In this document: positions 52,041 through 60,740 of the stretch, piece by piece | Position numbering within the stretch: the stretch's first letter is position 1 | How the letters are laid out: each line of letters starts with the position of its first letter | Assembly: GCF_024172125.1 (NCBI RefSeq) | Contig: NZ_JAMZEA010000003.1 | Location: 806,001-870,000 of the forward strand | Length of the DNA stretch: 64,000 bases | Reading direction: 5' to 3' | DNA from: Actinomadura rupiterrae | GTDB taxonomy: Bacteria > Actinomycetota > Actinomycetes > Streptosporangiales > Streptosporangiaceae | Notes under the pieces: model-generated | What the model was told of the DNA's origin: nothing | Seen by the model: only the letters and a program-made list of their open reading frames with translations | Databases searched by the model: none | Position numbers and translations under genes: made by a program

Positions 52041-52874
52041 TTGAAGATTTTCGTCGCGGGCGCGACCGGCGTGGTCGGGCGGCGGCTGGTGCCGCTGCTC
52101 GCGCGGGCCGGTCACGAGGTCGTCGGAACGACCCGCAGCCCGGAGCGCGCGCAGACCCTCGCCGACCAGCACGCCACCCCGGTCGTCGTGGACGTGCTCG
52201 ACGCCGGAGCGCTGACCGAGGCGCTCGCCGAGCACGCCCCGGACGTGGTGATCCACCAGCTGACCGACCTGTCCGCCGAGGACTTCGCGGCCAACTCGCG
52301 GCTGCGGATCGACGGCACGCGCAACCTGGTGGACGCGGCCCGCGCGGCCGGCGTGCAGAAGATGATCGCCCAGTCGATCTCCTGGATCTACCAGCCCGGC
52401 ACGACCCCCGCCACCGAGGACGACCCGCTCGACCCCTCGCTGCCCCCGTACGGCGGGATCGCCGCGCTGGAGGAGGCCGTGGGCGAGATGCCGGAAGGCG
52501 TTGTGCTCCGTTATGGAGCGTTTTACGGCCCTGGCACCTGGTACGCCCCGGATGGCGCGATCGCCGAGCGGGTGCACGCGGGCGCGCTGTCGCTCACCCC
52601 GTCCTGGACCTGCTTCGTGCACGTGGACGACGCCGCCTCGGCCGCCGTCGCGGCGCTCGACTGGCCCGCCGGACCGGTCAACATCGTGGACGACGAGCCC
52701 GCCACGGCCGCGGAGTGGCTGCCCGTCTACAGCGCGGCGCTCGGCGCGCCGACACCGCCTACCGCGCGGCACGCCGCCCCGCTGGGTCGTCCGGTGTCCA
52801 ACGCGCGGGCGCGCGAGCTCGGCTGGAAGCCGCGCCTCGAATCCTGGCGCGAGGGCTTCTCCGACCTGGGCTGA
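52041..52874 (+). CDS. NAD-dependent epimerase/dehydratase family protein
   Basis: A 277-residue extended SDR. The TTG at 52041 sits directly before KIFVAGATGVVGRRLVPLLA (NAD loop) and follows GGAGGT at good spacing, so earlier codons are excluded. The YxxxK region is altered: PPYGGIAALEEAVGEM has Tyr but no Lys four residues on, so it may be an atypical, possibly non-catalytic, member. GVVLRYGAFYGPGTWY and FVHVDDAASAAVAALD match the family. Substrate unknown. Confidence 0.83.
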   Translation: MKIFVAGATGVVGRRLVPLLARAGHEVVGTTRSPERAQTLADQHATPVVVDVLDAGALTEALAEHAPDVVIHQLTDLSAEDFAANSRLRIDGTRNLVDAARAAGVQKMIAQSISWIYQPGTTPATEDDPLDPSLPPYGGIAALEEAVGEMPEGVVLRYGAFYGPGTWYAPDGAIAERVHAGALSLTPSWTCFVHVDDAASAAVAALDWPAGPVNIVDDEPATAAEWLPVYSAALGAPTPPTARHAAPLGRPVSNARARELGWKPRLESWREGFSDLG

Positions 52875-53088
52875 GCCCGCTCCCCCTCCGGGAGCGAGCC
52901 CGGCCCAGGCCCGGCGGACGCCGCCCTGCGCGCGCCCTCGTCCGCGGGCCGTCCGTCGCGTTCGGCTCGCCCTTCTCGGCGCCTCGCGTCCCGTCCGCGG
53001 AGTCGGGGCGGATGCGCCCCCGGCGCCGTCCGATCCGTCACGTCCGTCCGGCTTCGGGAGATTTCCTGGGGGCCGGACGGATCAATCA

Positions 53089-53100
53089 TTGAAACTTCAA
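53089..53100. promoter_or_regulatory. MarR-type operator
   Basis: Perfect palindrome TTGAA-AC-TTCAA, followed by GTA, five bases before the MarR start. This is the usual MarR box form (TTGAA-N-TTCAA) and suggests autorepression. Confidence 0.7.
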
Positions 53101-53105
53101 GTACG

Positions 53106-53717
53106 ATGGTGGGCATGACGGACACCCGGTGGCTCGACGATGAGGAGCAGCGGACCTGGCGCGCCTTCGTCGCGTTCTCCCGGCTGCTGTCGGAGGCGAT
53201 GGAGCGGCAGCTGCACCGCGACGAGGGCCTGCCCTTCAGCTACTACCTGATCCTGGCGATGCTGTCGGAGGCGCCGGGCCGCTCGCTGACCATGACCGAG
53301 CTGGCCTCGGTCGTCCGCGCGTCCCCGAGCCGGATGTCGCACGCGGTCAACAAGCTCCAGGCGAACGGCTGGGTGATCCGCAGCCGGCATCCGGAGGACC
53401 GGCGCGCGATCATCGCGTCCCTGACGGACGAGGGCATGGCGGTCGTCGAGAAGGCCGCGCCCGGGCACGTCGGCGAGGTCCGCCGCCTGGTGTTCGACCG
53501 GCTCACGCCGGAGCAGCGCGAGTCGTTCGACGACATCCTGTCCACGCTGCTCGTCGGGCTCGACCCGGATGCCCCGATCTGCCCGGACACTCCCGTCTGC
53601 CCCACCGATCCGGAACCTCCGTCCGCCCTCTGCCCGGACGACGACATCGACGAGTGCCAGTCCCCCGCGGACGACTGCCAGGCGCCACCGGACGACTCAG
53701 ACTGCGACGCCGCCTAA
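53106..53717 (+). CDS. MarR-family regulator with Cys/Asp/Pro-rich tail
   Basis: Residues 1-150 form a complete MarR winged helix (RLLSEAMERQLHRDEGLPFS, LTMTELASVVRASPSRMSHA, RHPEDRRAIIASLTDEGMAV, FDRLTPEQRESFDDILSTLL). The last 45 residues are unusual: six cysteines in short CPDTPVCP, ALCPDDDIDECQ, DDCQAPP, SDCDAA blocks between Asp and Pro. This could be a metal-binding or redox-sensing tail. ATG 53106 is used (53115 also possible); neither has a Shine-Dalgarno, and the operator is so close that a leaderless transcript is likely. Confidence 0.85.
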   Translation: MVGMTDTRWLDDEEQRTWRAFVAFSRLLSEAMERQLHRDEGLPFSYYLILAMLSEAPGRSLTMTELASVVRASPSRMSHAVNKLQANGWVIRSRHPEDRRAIIASLTDEGMAVVEKAAPGHVGEVRRLVFDRLTPEQRESFDDILSTLLVGLDPDAPICPDTPVCPTDPEPPSALCPDDDIDECQSPADDCQAPPDDSDCDAA

Positions 53718-53959
53718 CCCAACGCCCCGGCCTGCCCCTGCTGGACGCGAGGCCGCCAGGCCCGGCTGCGGTTCGTCCCTCAGTCCCGACGCGCCAGCCC
53801 ACACCGTGCCGGACGCGATGCCGCTTGGCGGTCGGTCTCGGCATGCTCCGCGTTGCGCCTCCCTGGCTCCGCGGGGTTGTGGAAGGTGGGGGAAACCGAA
53901 CCTTGGGATAGGTGCGGGCACGATCGACGGACGGGCGGGGTGTCCGGGAACCTGGGCGT

Positions 53960-55225
53960 ATGTGGTGGAACCCCAACGGGCGGCGCTTCTGGGCGCCTGC
54001 GCTCTACCTGGTCGCGGGCGGCGCGCTGAGCGCGGTCGGGGTGTACTACGCGCTCTACGCGGGGCTCGCCGCGCTCGTCCTGGCTATCACCAGGGTCGGT
54101 GCGCCCGCGTCCGCCGCCGTGCTGCACGGGGCCGTCCGAATGGCGGAGGCGCGGCGCGTGCTGGCGGCCCGGCTGCTCCATGAGGACGTGCCGTGGCCGT
54201 CCCGCGGCAAGGCCCGTGACCTGCGCGGATGGGTGCGCGACCAGCACGGGTCGCTCGGTTACCGCGCGTTCGGGTACCTCGCCGCGAGCGTGCCGTCCGG
54301 CCTGCTCGGGCTGCTGTCGGTGCTGGTCACGTGGGCCTACGGGACGATCCTGCTCATCTACCCGCTGCTCTGGCGGCTGCGGATGAACGAGATCACCGAA
54401 ACGGACGCGAACGGACACGTCCGGCACGGGATGAAGCTCGCCGGGATCTGGTTCGACACCTGGCCGCGCGCGATCACCCTCTCCGCGCTGGGCGCCCTGC
54501 TGCTGATCAGCGCCCCCGCGGTGACGGCGGCCGCCGCCCGGCTGGACGTGCGCGTGCTGCGGTTCGTCTTCCGTCCCGGGCAGGCCGAGCGGCGGATCCG
54601 CGCGCTGGAGGAGAGCCGCTCGTACGCGGTGCGGGACGCGGTCGAGACCGTCCGGCGGATCGAGCGGGACCTGCACGACGGCGCGCAGGTCAGGCTGGTC
54701 GCGGTCACGATCCGGCTGGCGATGCTCAAGGAGACGCTCCCGCCGGACGCGCCGCCGGAGGTCCGCGAGCAGGTGGACGCGGCGCACGAGGAGGCCCGCG
54801 CGGCGATCGCCGAGCTGCGCGAGCTGGTGCGCGGCATCCACCCGCCCGTCCTGGACAAGGGCCTGGACGCGGCGCTCGCGACCCTCGGCGCGCGCAGCCC
54901 GGTCCGCGCGGAACTCGCCACCGACCTGCCCGAACGTCCGCCCGCCGAGATCGAGTCCATGGCCTACTTCTGCGCCGCCGAGCTGCTCGCGAACGCCGCC
55001 AAGCACGCGGACGCGTCGCTCCTCAAGATCGACGCCACGCTCGGCGAGGGGCGGCTGGTGCTGCGCGTGACCGACGACGGGCGCGGCGGGGCCGAGGTCC
55101 GCGAGGGCGGCGGGCTGGCGGGACTGGCCGACCGGGTCGCTACCGTGGACGGCGAGATGACCGTGTACAGCCCGCCCGGAGGCCCGACCGCCGTGACCGT
55201 CACGCTCCCCCTCCGCACGTCGTGA
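53960..55225 (+). CDS. NarL-type sensor histidine kinase
   Basis: A 421-residue membrane kinase. Hydrophobic stretches include WAPALYLVAGGALSAVGVYY, a sensor-type region with three further helices to about residue 195, then HisKA_3 with phospho-His in RRIERDLHDGAQVRLVAVTI near residue 237, and a HATPase (ELLANAAKHADASLLKIDAT, VTDDGRGGAEVREGGGLAGL). Stop overlaps the response regulator start (GTGA). Signal unknown. Confidence 0.9.
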   Translation: MWWNPNGRRFWAPALYLVAGGALSAVGVYYALYAGLAALVLAITRVGAPASAAVLHGAVRMAEARRVLAARLLHEDVPWPSRGKARDLRGWVRDQHGSLGYRAFGYLAASVPSGLLGLLSVLVTWAYGTILLIYPLLWRLRMNEITETDANGHVRHGMKLAGIWFDTWPRAITLSALGALLLISAPAVTAAAARLDVRVLRFVFRPGQAERRIRALEESRSYAVRDAVETVRRIERDLHDGAQVRLVAVTIRLAMLKETLPPDAPPEVREQVDAAHEEARAAIAELRELVRGIHPPVLDKGLDAALATLGARSPVRAELATDLPERPPAEIESMAYFCAAELLANAAKHADASLLKIDATLGEGRLVLRVTDDGRGGAEVREGGGLAGLADRVATVDGEMTVYSPPGGPTAVTVTLPLRTS

Positions 55226-55866
55226 CGGCCTTGCGCGTGGTGATCGCCGAGGACGCGGCGATCCTGCGGGACGGGCTCGTCCAGTTGCTGCGGATGCGCG
55301 GGCACGCCGTCCTCGCGGCCGTCGCCGATGCGGACGCGCTGGTCGCAACGGTCGCCGAGCACGAACCGGACGTCGCCGTCGTGGACGTCCGGATGCCGCC
55401 CACGCACACCGACGAGGGCCTGCGGGCCGCGCTCGCGCTGCGCCGCGACCACCCGTCCGTCGGGATCCTGCTGTTCTCGCAGTACGTCGAGACCCGGTAC
55501 GCGGCCGAGCTGCTCGCCGGATCGCCCGCCGGGGTCGGCTACCTGCTCAAGGAGCGCGTCGCCGACCTCGCCGAGTTCGAGTCGGCGCTGCGGCGCGTCG
55601 CGTCCGGCGGGACGGCGCTCGATCCGGAGGTCGTCGCGCAGCTGCTCGGCGGCGGCCGCCTGCCCGGCCTGACCCCGCGCGAGCGCGAGGTGCTGGGCCA
55701 GATGGCCGAAGGACGAACGAACTCGGCCATAGCGGACGCCCTGACGGTGTCCGAGCGGGCCGTGGAGAAGCACGTGGCGAACATCTTCGCCAAGCTCGGC
55801 CTGCCGCCCGCGCCGGGCGACCACCGCCGCGTCCTGGCCGTCCTCCGCTACCTGGACGGCGCCTGA
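55222..55866 (+). CDS. NarL/FixJ-family response regulator
   Basis: A 214-residue regulator. Receiver with acidic pocket (RVVIAEDAAILRDGLV), Asp in VAVVDVRMPP, Lys in GYLLKERVAD; LuxR-type HTH at the end (LTPREREVLGQMAEGRTNSA, IADALTVSERAVEKHVANIF). The GTG start is translationally coupled to the kinase. Target genes are unknown. Confidence 0.92.
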   Translation: MTALRVVIAEDAAILRDGLVQLLRMRGHAVLAAVADADALVATVAEHEPDVAVVDVRMPPTHTDEGLRAALALRRDHPSVGILLFSQYVETRYAAELLAGSPAGVGYLLKERVADLAEFESALRRVASGGTALDPEVVAQLLGGGRLPGLTPREREVLGQMAEGRTNSAIADALTVSERAVEKHVANIFAKLGLPPAPGDHRRVLAVLRYLDGA

Positions 55867-55981
55867 ACCGCTTCCTCAGCCGACCCGAACGGCGACCTGG
55901 CCGTCCTGAAACCGCATGGCCGGTGCCTGAACGGCGACCTCGGCGGACGAACTGTCAGTGCCGTCCCGCATGATGGCGGGC

Positions 55982-56362
55982 ATGGACGAGAAGGAGACCG
56001 AGCGGCGCAAGGCCCGGCTCACGGAGATATGCGAGGGTTTCCCGGAGGCGGCGTCCGAGCCGTCCGGGCACGGCCCGCACGTCGTCTACCGCGTGCGGAA
56101 GAAGACGTTCGCCTGGTATGTGGACAACCACCACGGCGACGACCGCATCTCCCTGTGGGTGAAGGTCACGCTGGACGAGCAGCAGGCGCTCGTCGGCTCC
56201 GATCCCGAGCGCTTCTACAGCGCGCCGTACATGGGCCAGCATGGCTGGGTCGGCGCCCGCCTCGACCTCCCCGACGTCGACTGGGACGAGATCACCGAGC
56301 TGCTCACCGAGAGCTACCGCCTCATCGCCCCGAAACGCCTCGTCGAGCAGCTCACGACCTGA
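55982..56362 (+). CDS. MmcQ/YjbR family protein
   Basis: A 126-residue CyaY-like fold. ARLTEICEGFPEAASEPSGH, FAWYVDNHHGDDRISLWVKV and PYMGQHGWVGARLDLPDVDW are typical of YjbR proteins. DNA binding is annotated for the family but not well supported. Starts at ATG 55982. Convergent with the winged-helix gene, 4 bases between stops. Confidence 0.88.
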   Translation: MDEKETERRKARLTEICEGFPEAASEPSGHGPHVVYRVRKKTFAWYVDNHHGDDRISLWVKVTLDEQQALVGSDPERFYSAPYMGQHGWVGARLDLPDVDWDEITELLTESYRLIAPKRLVEQLTT

Positions 56363-56366
56363 CCGC

Positions 56367-57461
56367 TCAGCGCGTGAACACGATCTCCCGGTCGGACGCC
56401 TTCGGGTAGGCGGCGGCGAGCAGGCGCAGGCCCTCGGCGGTCAGCTCCTCGCGGGCGGCGGCCGGGATCGGCTCGAACTCCTCGATCCGCAGCGTCGCCG
56501 CGCCCCACTTTACCTCGGCCTTCCACATGCCCTGGACGAAGCCGTCCACGAGGACGGCGGCGCGGATGATCCCGTTCACGGTGAAGAGCCGCTTGCGGTG
56601 CTCCTCGCTGACGATCCGGGCACGGTCGGCGTGCGACAGCGTGAGGTTGTCAAAATCCGGGATGAACCGGACGGGCGCTGGCGTGCCGGCGTCCGGACGC
56701 GGCGCGTCGGGCAGGTCGTAGAGGACGCGTCCGTTCTCGTCCTCGAAGGTGAACAGTTCGGGCCTGAGCCGCGCGAAGACCTCGTCCAGCCCGGTCAGGC
56801 CGGACCAGTGCTGCGCGTCCCGGACGGTCGCGGGCCCGAACGCCGCCAGGTACCGGCGGACGACCGCATCGACGTCCGGTTCGCCGAACTGCTTGCCGAG
56901 CCACACGTCCAGCGTGGTGTGCCGGGCCAGTCCGGAAGATCCCCAGACGCCGCGCGGAGGCACCTGGACCAGCGGCAACATGCAGCGCGCGGCCCAGTTC
57001 AAGCGCTCGGCGTCGTGCTCGGGGAACCGTTCGGCCAGCGCCGTCCGGACCTCCTTGTCAGAGAGCGGACCGGCGCCCAGCAGCTCCCGGACGGCCTCGC
57101 GCACCGCGTCGAGATCGACGTCCTTCAGGTCGCGCCCGCTCGGCCCCCGGAGGTACTTGTCCAGGACGACCTGGGTCAGCGGCCGCAGGGCCAGCGCGTC
57201 ACGCGCGCTGACCAGGTGCAACGTGCCGCGCATGAGCACCATGCGGACGATCTCGCGCTCGTGCAGCAGCCGGCCGGGCTCGTCGAAGTCGAACTCCTCC
57301 AGCCTCGTCCACAGCCCGAGATACGGCGGATTCGGGGCTTGTGCCTGCATCCCGACAAGGTGTTCGACGGTCTCCAGCACACCCATCCGATGGCGGCGCA
57401 GCAGCAGCTGCCGCGCGAGCAGCGCCCGGTTCAGGTCACGTCGTCCCAGCTTCTCGGGCAT
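56367..57461 (-). CDS. Winged-helix DNA-binding domain protein (HTH_42/YcaQ-like)
   Basis: A 364-residue protein of the family found in DNA-glycosylase-like AlkX/YcaQ proteins and in stand-alone actinomycete paralogues. Winged-helix repeats lie in GVLETVEHLVGMQAQAPNPP, EIVRMVLMRGTLHLVSARDA and ALRPLTQVVLDKYLRG; the C-terminal part has LYDLPDAPRPDAGTPAPVRF and IRAAVLVDGFVQGMWKAEVK. The QAQ(A) motif common to glycosylases is kept. Glycosylase activity is unproven. Possibly co-transcribed with the GNAT gene, which ends 2 bases upstream. Confidence 0.85.
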   Translation of the reverse strand: MPEKLGRRDLNRALLARQLLLRRHRMGVLETVEHLVGMQAQAPNPPYLGLWTRLEEFDFDEPGRLLHEREIVRMVLMRGTLHLVSARDALALRPLTQVVLDKYLRGPSGRDLKDVDLDAVREAVRELLGAGPLSDKEVRTALAERFPEHDAERLNWAARCMLPLVQVPPRGVWGSSGLARHTTLDVWLGKQFGEPDVDAVVRRYLAAFGPATVRDAQHWSGLTGLDEVFARLRPELFTFEDENGRVLYDLPDAPRPDAGTPAPVRFIPDFDNLTLSHADRARIVSEEHRKRLFTVNGIIRAAVLVDGFVQGMWKAEVKWGAATLRIEEFEPIPAAAREELTAEGLRLLAAAYPKASDREIVFTR

Positions 57462-57462
57462 G

Positions 57463-57897
57463 TCAGACCGGGTAGTCGTAGCGAAGGAAGCCGTTGTGCT
57501 TGGCGACCTTGTCGTACAGGAGGCGCGCCGTCGCGTTGTGCTCCTGCGTCGTCCAGTACAGGCGCGACACGTCCCGCTTGCGGGCCTCGTCCGCGACGGC
57601 CTCGATCAGCCCGCGCGCGACGCCCTTGCCGCGGACGCTCTCGTCCACGAAGAGGTCCTGGAGGTAGCAGGCGTCGTTCTCCCAGACGGTCGCGTGGAAG
57701 AGGTAGTGCGTGATGCCGACCAGCCGCCCGTCCAGCCGCGCCCCGAGCCCGAACACCGCCCCGGCCGCCATGATCCGCTCCCACGCGAGGTCGTACCCCG
57801 CGCCGGACACCTCGGTCCGGTAGAACTCCTTGTACCCGCGCGCGAGCACGTCCCACGCCGCACGCTCATCCGGACGAAGCGGCCCAATCTCGATCAC
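57463..57897 (-). CDS. GNAT-family N-acetyltransferase
   Basis: A 144-residue acetyltransferase. CYLQDLFVDESVRGKGVARG holds the acetyl-CoA loop (R-G-K-G-V-A), followed by LIEAVADEARKRDVSRLYWT and NATARLLYDKVAKHNGFLRY. GTG 57897 is chosen, as codons before it are Gly/Arg-rich. Similar to small diamine or amino-acid acetyltransferases; the substrate cannot be told. Confidence 0.9.
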   Translation of the reverse strand: MIEIGPLRPDERAAWDVLARGYKEFYRTEVSGAGYDLAWERIMAAGAVFGLGARLDGRLVGITHYLFHATVWENDACYLQDLFVDESVRGKGVARGLIEAVADEARKRDVSRLYWTTQEHNATARLLYDKVAKHNGFLRYDYPV

Positions 57898-57931
57898 CCC
57901 CGCATAGTCCCACGCCCCACCGACACCCGCC

Positions 57932-58201
57932 CTACCGCCCGACCACCGCCACCATCCCCCGCCACGCGTCCGCACCCAGCGCGATCACGGGCCCTTCTGG
58001 ATCCTGGGAGTCCCTCAGCAGGACCCCGCCGCTCAAGTCGCCGGGTGCCACAACGGAGTGCCCGTTACCGGAACCGCTTCTCCGCCAAGCGGCGACTTCG
58101 ACGCAGGTCGTCTGCCCCTCGTTGCTACCGCTGTGGCTGCTCGTGCGCCATGGGCCCACCGAGATTCCAGAGGGCTTCCTCGATCCGGACACGGGATTCA
58201 T
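57932..58201 (-). CDS. DUF397 protein
   Basis: An 89-residue DUF397 protein: WRTSSHSGSNEGQTTCVEVA and VLLRDSQDPEGPVIALGADA are diagnostic. DUF397 proteins follow XRE/DUF5753 regulators in actinomycetes and are thought to modulate them (WhiJ/AbaA-ORFA-D type cassettes). The start at 58201 overlaps the XRE gene by 77 bases; a later GTG at 58159 is possible. Confidence 0.9.
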   Translation of the reverse strand: MNPVSGSRKPSGISVGPWRTSSHSGSNEGQTTCVEVAAWRRSGSGNGHSVVAPGDLSGGVLLRDSQDPEGPVIALGADAWRGMVAVVGR

Positions 58202-59006
58202 CCTTACTCAGGCTCGCCTCCAGGAGGTTCTCGAAGACCACGCTATAGCGTCCCACCTGAGCTTCGTCATCGATGTAGACGGTCCGCAGGAGACTCTCGA
58301 TCACCACCAACTCGAAATCGGCGTCCTCCGCATCGAAGATCGTGAACGGCCCGTCCACCCCCGGGTTCCGGGTGCCCTCCAGGGCCAGGATTCGTATGTC
58401 GATGTTCTCCCTGACCACCAAGTCCAGCAAATGGCGCAACTGCTGATCGAGCACCTGCCAGCCACCGAGTGGCTGCCGGATGTGCATTTCAGGTACAACC
58501 GCAACGAAATCAACGGGATCATCATCACGCAGCAGGCACTCCTTGCGCGCCGACCGCAGGTCAACGGCACGTTCCACTTCCGGCTGCTCACCGAAGGGTT
58601 GCCGAACGACGCTTCGGATGTACTCCGGCGCCTGAAGCAGTCCCGGCAGTACGGAGGTCTGGAAGGTGCGGATCCTGCGTGAATCCTGTTCGACGCGGAT
58701 CGTCTCCCCGGCTCCCGGGCGGCCGAGAAGCGCGGAGTGACGCTTGATCCAGTCCTTGGAGCGTCCGGCCTGGGCAAGAGTGATCAGGCTGTCGCGGAGG
58801 CTGTCGTCCTGGACGCCGTAGACACGGAGCATGTGGTCGACCGCCCAGGGGCGAATGGTGACCTTGGCGGACTCCAGGCGATGCAGCGAGGACTTGGACA
58901 TGTGCAGCAATGCCGTCGCCTCGTCCAGCGTCATGCCGCGCTCCTCGCGGAGGCGCCTGAGTTGGGACGCGAGCCGCCGCATCCGAAGTGTCGGAGGCTT
59001 TGCCAT
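58125..59006 (-). CDS. XRE-family regulator with DUF5753 domain
   Basis: A 293-residue regulator. HTH at residues about 8-60 (QLRRLREERGMTLDEATALL, HMSKSSLHRLESAKVTIRPW). The C-terminal DUF5753 effector-like domain contains SVLPGLLQAPEYIRSVV, VVPEMHIRQPLGGWQVLDQQ and DADFELVVIES. Paired with the DUF397 gene, as is standard in these abundant actinomycete cassettes related to WhiJ. Likely role in development or secondary metabolism, not provable here. Confidence 0.92.
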   Translation of the reverse strand: MAKPPTLRMRRLASQLRRLREERGMTLDEATALLHMSKSSLHRLESAKVTIRPWAVDHMLRVYGVQDDSLRDSLITLAQAGRSKDWIKRHSALLGRPGAGETIRVEQDSRRIRTFQTSVLPGLLQAPEYIRSVVRQPFGEQPEVERAVDLRSARKECLLRDDDPVDFVAVVPEMHIRQPLGGWQVLDQQLRHLLDLVVRENIDIRILALEGTRNPGVDGPFTIFDAEDADFELVVIESLLRTVYIDDEAQVGRYSVVFENLLEASLSKDESRVRIEEALWNLGGPMAHEQPQR

Positions 59007-59186
59007 ATACGTATGGTGACGGCTCCGCCACAGAGGTGGCAGGGGTTCTCTCGAAAGCGGGAAATCCCGGACTCGGGCGTTCTCTATTCTGCGCACCACG
59101 CAGGGTTTATGGATCACGGGTTGCCCACGCGCTGGTCGAGAACCGGACGCGCCCGGCCGCGTTGGGCGGGCGGGCGCGTTTTGGGG

Positions 59187-59513
59187 TTAGGCGGATTCGA
59201 CGGGGTAGCCGGCGGTGGTCCAGTCTTCGATGCCTTCGCGGTACTTGCGGACGTTGGTGTAGCCGAGGGCGGCGAGGCGGTCGGCGACCTGGCCGCTGTT
59301 GGCGCAGGCGGGGTTGGAGCAGTAGGTGACGATCGCGGCGTCGCGGTCGGGGAGGCGGTCGGACGCGCCGGCGTCGACCTCGCCGGGGGCGAGCGGCACG
59401 GCGCCGGGGAGGTGCTGCTTGGCCCAGTACTCGCCGCCGAGGGCGTCCACGAGGGTGACGGAGCCGGCGTCGACGGCGCGCTTGAGCTCGTCGCGGGTGA
59501 TGAGAGCGGTCAT
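59187..59513 (-). CDS. Rhodanese-like domain protein
   Basis: A 108-residue single rhodanese. LVDALGGEYWAKQHLPGAVP is the family start; the active-site loop is IVTYCSNPACANSG, with Cys as nucleophile. It may transfer sulfane sulfur or act in thiol redox. The divergent TetR gene and a perfect palindrome between the two starts suggest that TetR controls it. Confidence 0.92.
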   Translation of the reverse strand: MTALITRDELKRAVDAGSVTLVDALGGEYWAKQHLPGAVPLAPGEVDAGASDRLPDRDAAIVTYCSNPACANSGQVADRLAALGYTNVRKYREGIEDWTTAGYPVESA

Positions 59514-59533
59514 GGAGGCATCCTCTCGGAAAT

Positions 59534-59547
59534 CGGACTATAGTCCG
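59534..59547. promoter_or_regulatory. Perfect 14-bp palindrome between rhodanese and TetR genes
   Basis: CGGACTATAGTCCG, 20 bases from the rhodanese start and 4 bases from the TetR start. It contains TATAGT, which could be a -10 box. Strong candidate for the TetR operator controlling both directions. Confidence 0.75.
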
Positions 59548-59551
59548 GTTC

Positions 59552-60190
59552 GTGCCTCGAAACAGTAACGGACCACGGTCCGCTTTTGCAACGCCGCTGG
59601 AGTTGCTGCGCACTCCGCCGCCGAAGGAGCGCGCGGACGCGGCGCGCAACCGGGTCGCCGTGCTGGAGGCGGCCGCGCGGCTGTTCGCCGAGCACGGCCC
59701 GGACGCGGTGTCGATGGACCAGGTCGCGGCGGAAGCCGGGGTCGGCAAAGGGACGCTGTTCCGCCGCTTCGGCGACAAGGCGGGCCTGGCCGTCGCCCTG
59801 CTGGACGCGCGCGAACGGGAACTCCAGGAGGCCGTCCTGAACGGGCCGGCGCCGCTCGGGCCGGGGGCGTCCAGCAGCGAGCGGGTCGAGGCGTTCGTCC
59901 TCGCGTATTTCGACTACCTGCTGAAACACCTGGCGCTGGTGCGGATGTCGGAGACCGCTTCGCCCGGCGCGCGGTACCGGATCGGCGCGTACCGGTTCTG
60001 GCATCTGCACCTGGCGCTGCTGCTGGACGGGGACCCCGATCCCGAGGCCGCCGCCCATGGCGTCCTGGCGATGCTCAGCGCCGAACACGTCTCGGCGCTG
60101 CTGCCCGAACTGGGCGAGGAGCGGTTGCGCGCGGCGGTCGTCCGGTCGGCGGTCACTGCTTCCGGCGGCGCAGGTAGTACGCGACCGTGA
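59552..60190 (+). CDS. TetR-family repressor
   Basis: A 212-residue TetR. HTH near residues 30-75: NRVAVLEAAARLFAEHGPDA, VSMDQVAAEAGVGKGTLFRR. The C-terminal ligand domain is helical. GTG 59552 lies 4 bases after the palindrome, with no room for a Shine-Dalgarno, so the mRNA is probably leaderless. A ligand may be a reactive sulfur or aldehyde species given the rhodanese partner, but this is speculation. 3' end overlaps the following minus-strand gene by 38 bases. Confidence 0.88.
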   Translation: MPRNSNGPRSAFATPLELLRTPPPKERADAARNRVAVLEAAARLFAEHGPDAVSMDQVAAEAGVGKGTLFRRFGDKAGLAVALLDARERELQEAVLNGPAPLGPGASSSERVEAFVLAYFDYLLKHLALVRMSETASPGARYRIGAYRFWHLHLALLLDGDPDPEAAAHGVLAMLSAEHVSALLPELGEERLRAAVVRSAVTASGGAGSTRP

Positions 60191-60740
60191 CCACCGCCAG
60201 GAGCGGGCCCCAGGCAAGCAGCGGCGCGTAGGAGACGTAGAGCAGGTCGAGCTGCCAGTCGTGCGCGAACGTCTTGTCAAAATTCTCGTTCTTGTGTCCG
60301 CCGACGAAGAAGAACGCGCAGATGGACATGATCGCGAGGGACCCGAGCGCCGCCGGGACCACCGCCGCGAGGGTCGGGACGCGGCGTCCGCCGAGCAGCG
60401 GGACGCGGCGCGGGACCCGCTCGCCCCACGTGCTGACCAGGCCCACGGTCAGGAACGCCAGGCCCTCGCTGACCGCGCAGAGGATGATCATGTAGGCCCA
60501 CTGCGGGATGGCGGACGGCGTGTCGCCGCGTCCGCCGCCGGGGATGTCCGGATGCTCGGCGACCGGCAGGCCGAAGACGCCGAACGCCAGCCGCCACAGG
60601 CAGGACGGCAGGACGACCCAGGTCGTGGCGTGGGCGGCGATCACGATCCAGCGCGGCACGCCCTCGACCGGACGCCCGTGGAGGCGGGCGTACGCGGCGG
60701 CGAACCGGTTCTGGCGGCGCAGGGGAACGGCTTCGGACAC
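60153..60740 (-). CDS. Four-TM membrane protein
   Basis: A 195-residue protein, GTG 60740 after GGAGAG. Four hydrophobic helices: WIVIAAHATTWVVLPSCLWR, WAYMIILCAVSEGLAFLTVG, LAAVVPAALGSLAIMSICAF and LDLLYVSYAPLLAWGPLLAV. The end is a basic RRRKQ. No family assigned; similar uncharacterised proteins occur in actinomycetes. Confidence 0.75.
   Translation of the reverse strand: MSEAVPLRRQNRFAAAYARLHGRPVEGVPRWIVIAAHATTWVVLPSCLWRLAFGVFGLPVAEHPDIPGGGRGDTPSAIPQWAYMIILCAVSEGLAFLTVGLVSTWGERVPRRVPLLGGRRVPTLAAVVPAALGSLAIMSICAFFFVGGHKNENFDKTFAHDWQLDLLYVSYAPLLAWGPLLAVVTVAYYLRRRKQ

Noticed and set aside
53780..55348. Minus-strand open frame of 522 codons
   Set aside because: Antisense to the histidine kinase and regulator; composition not protein-like.
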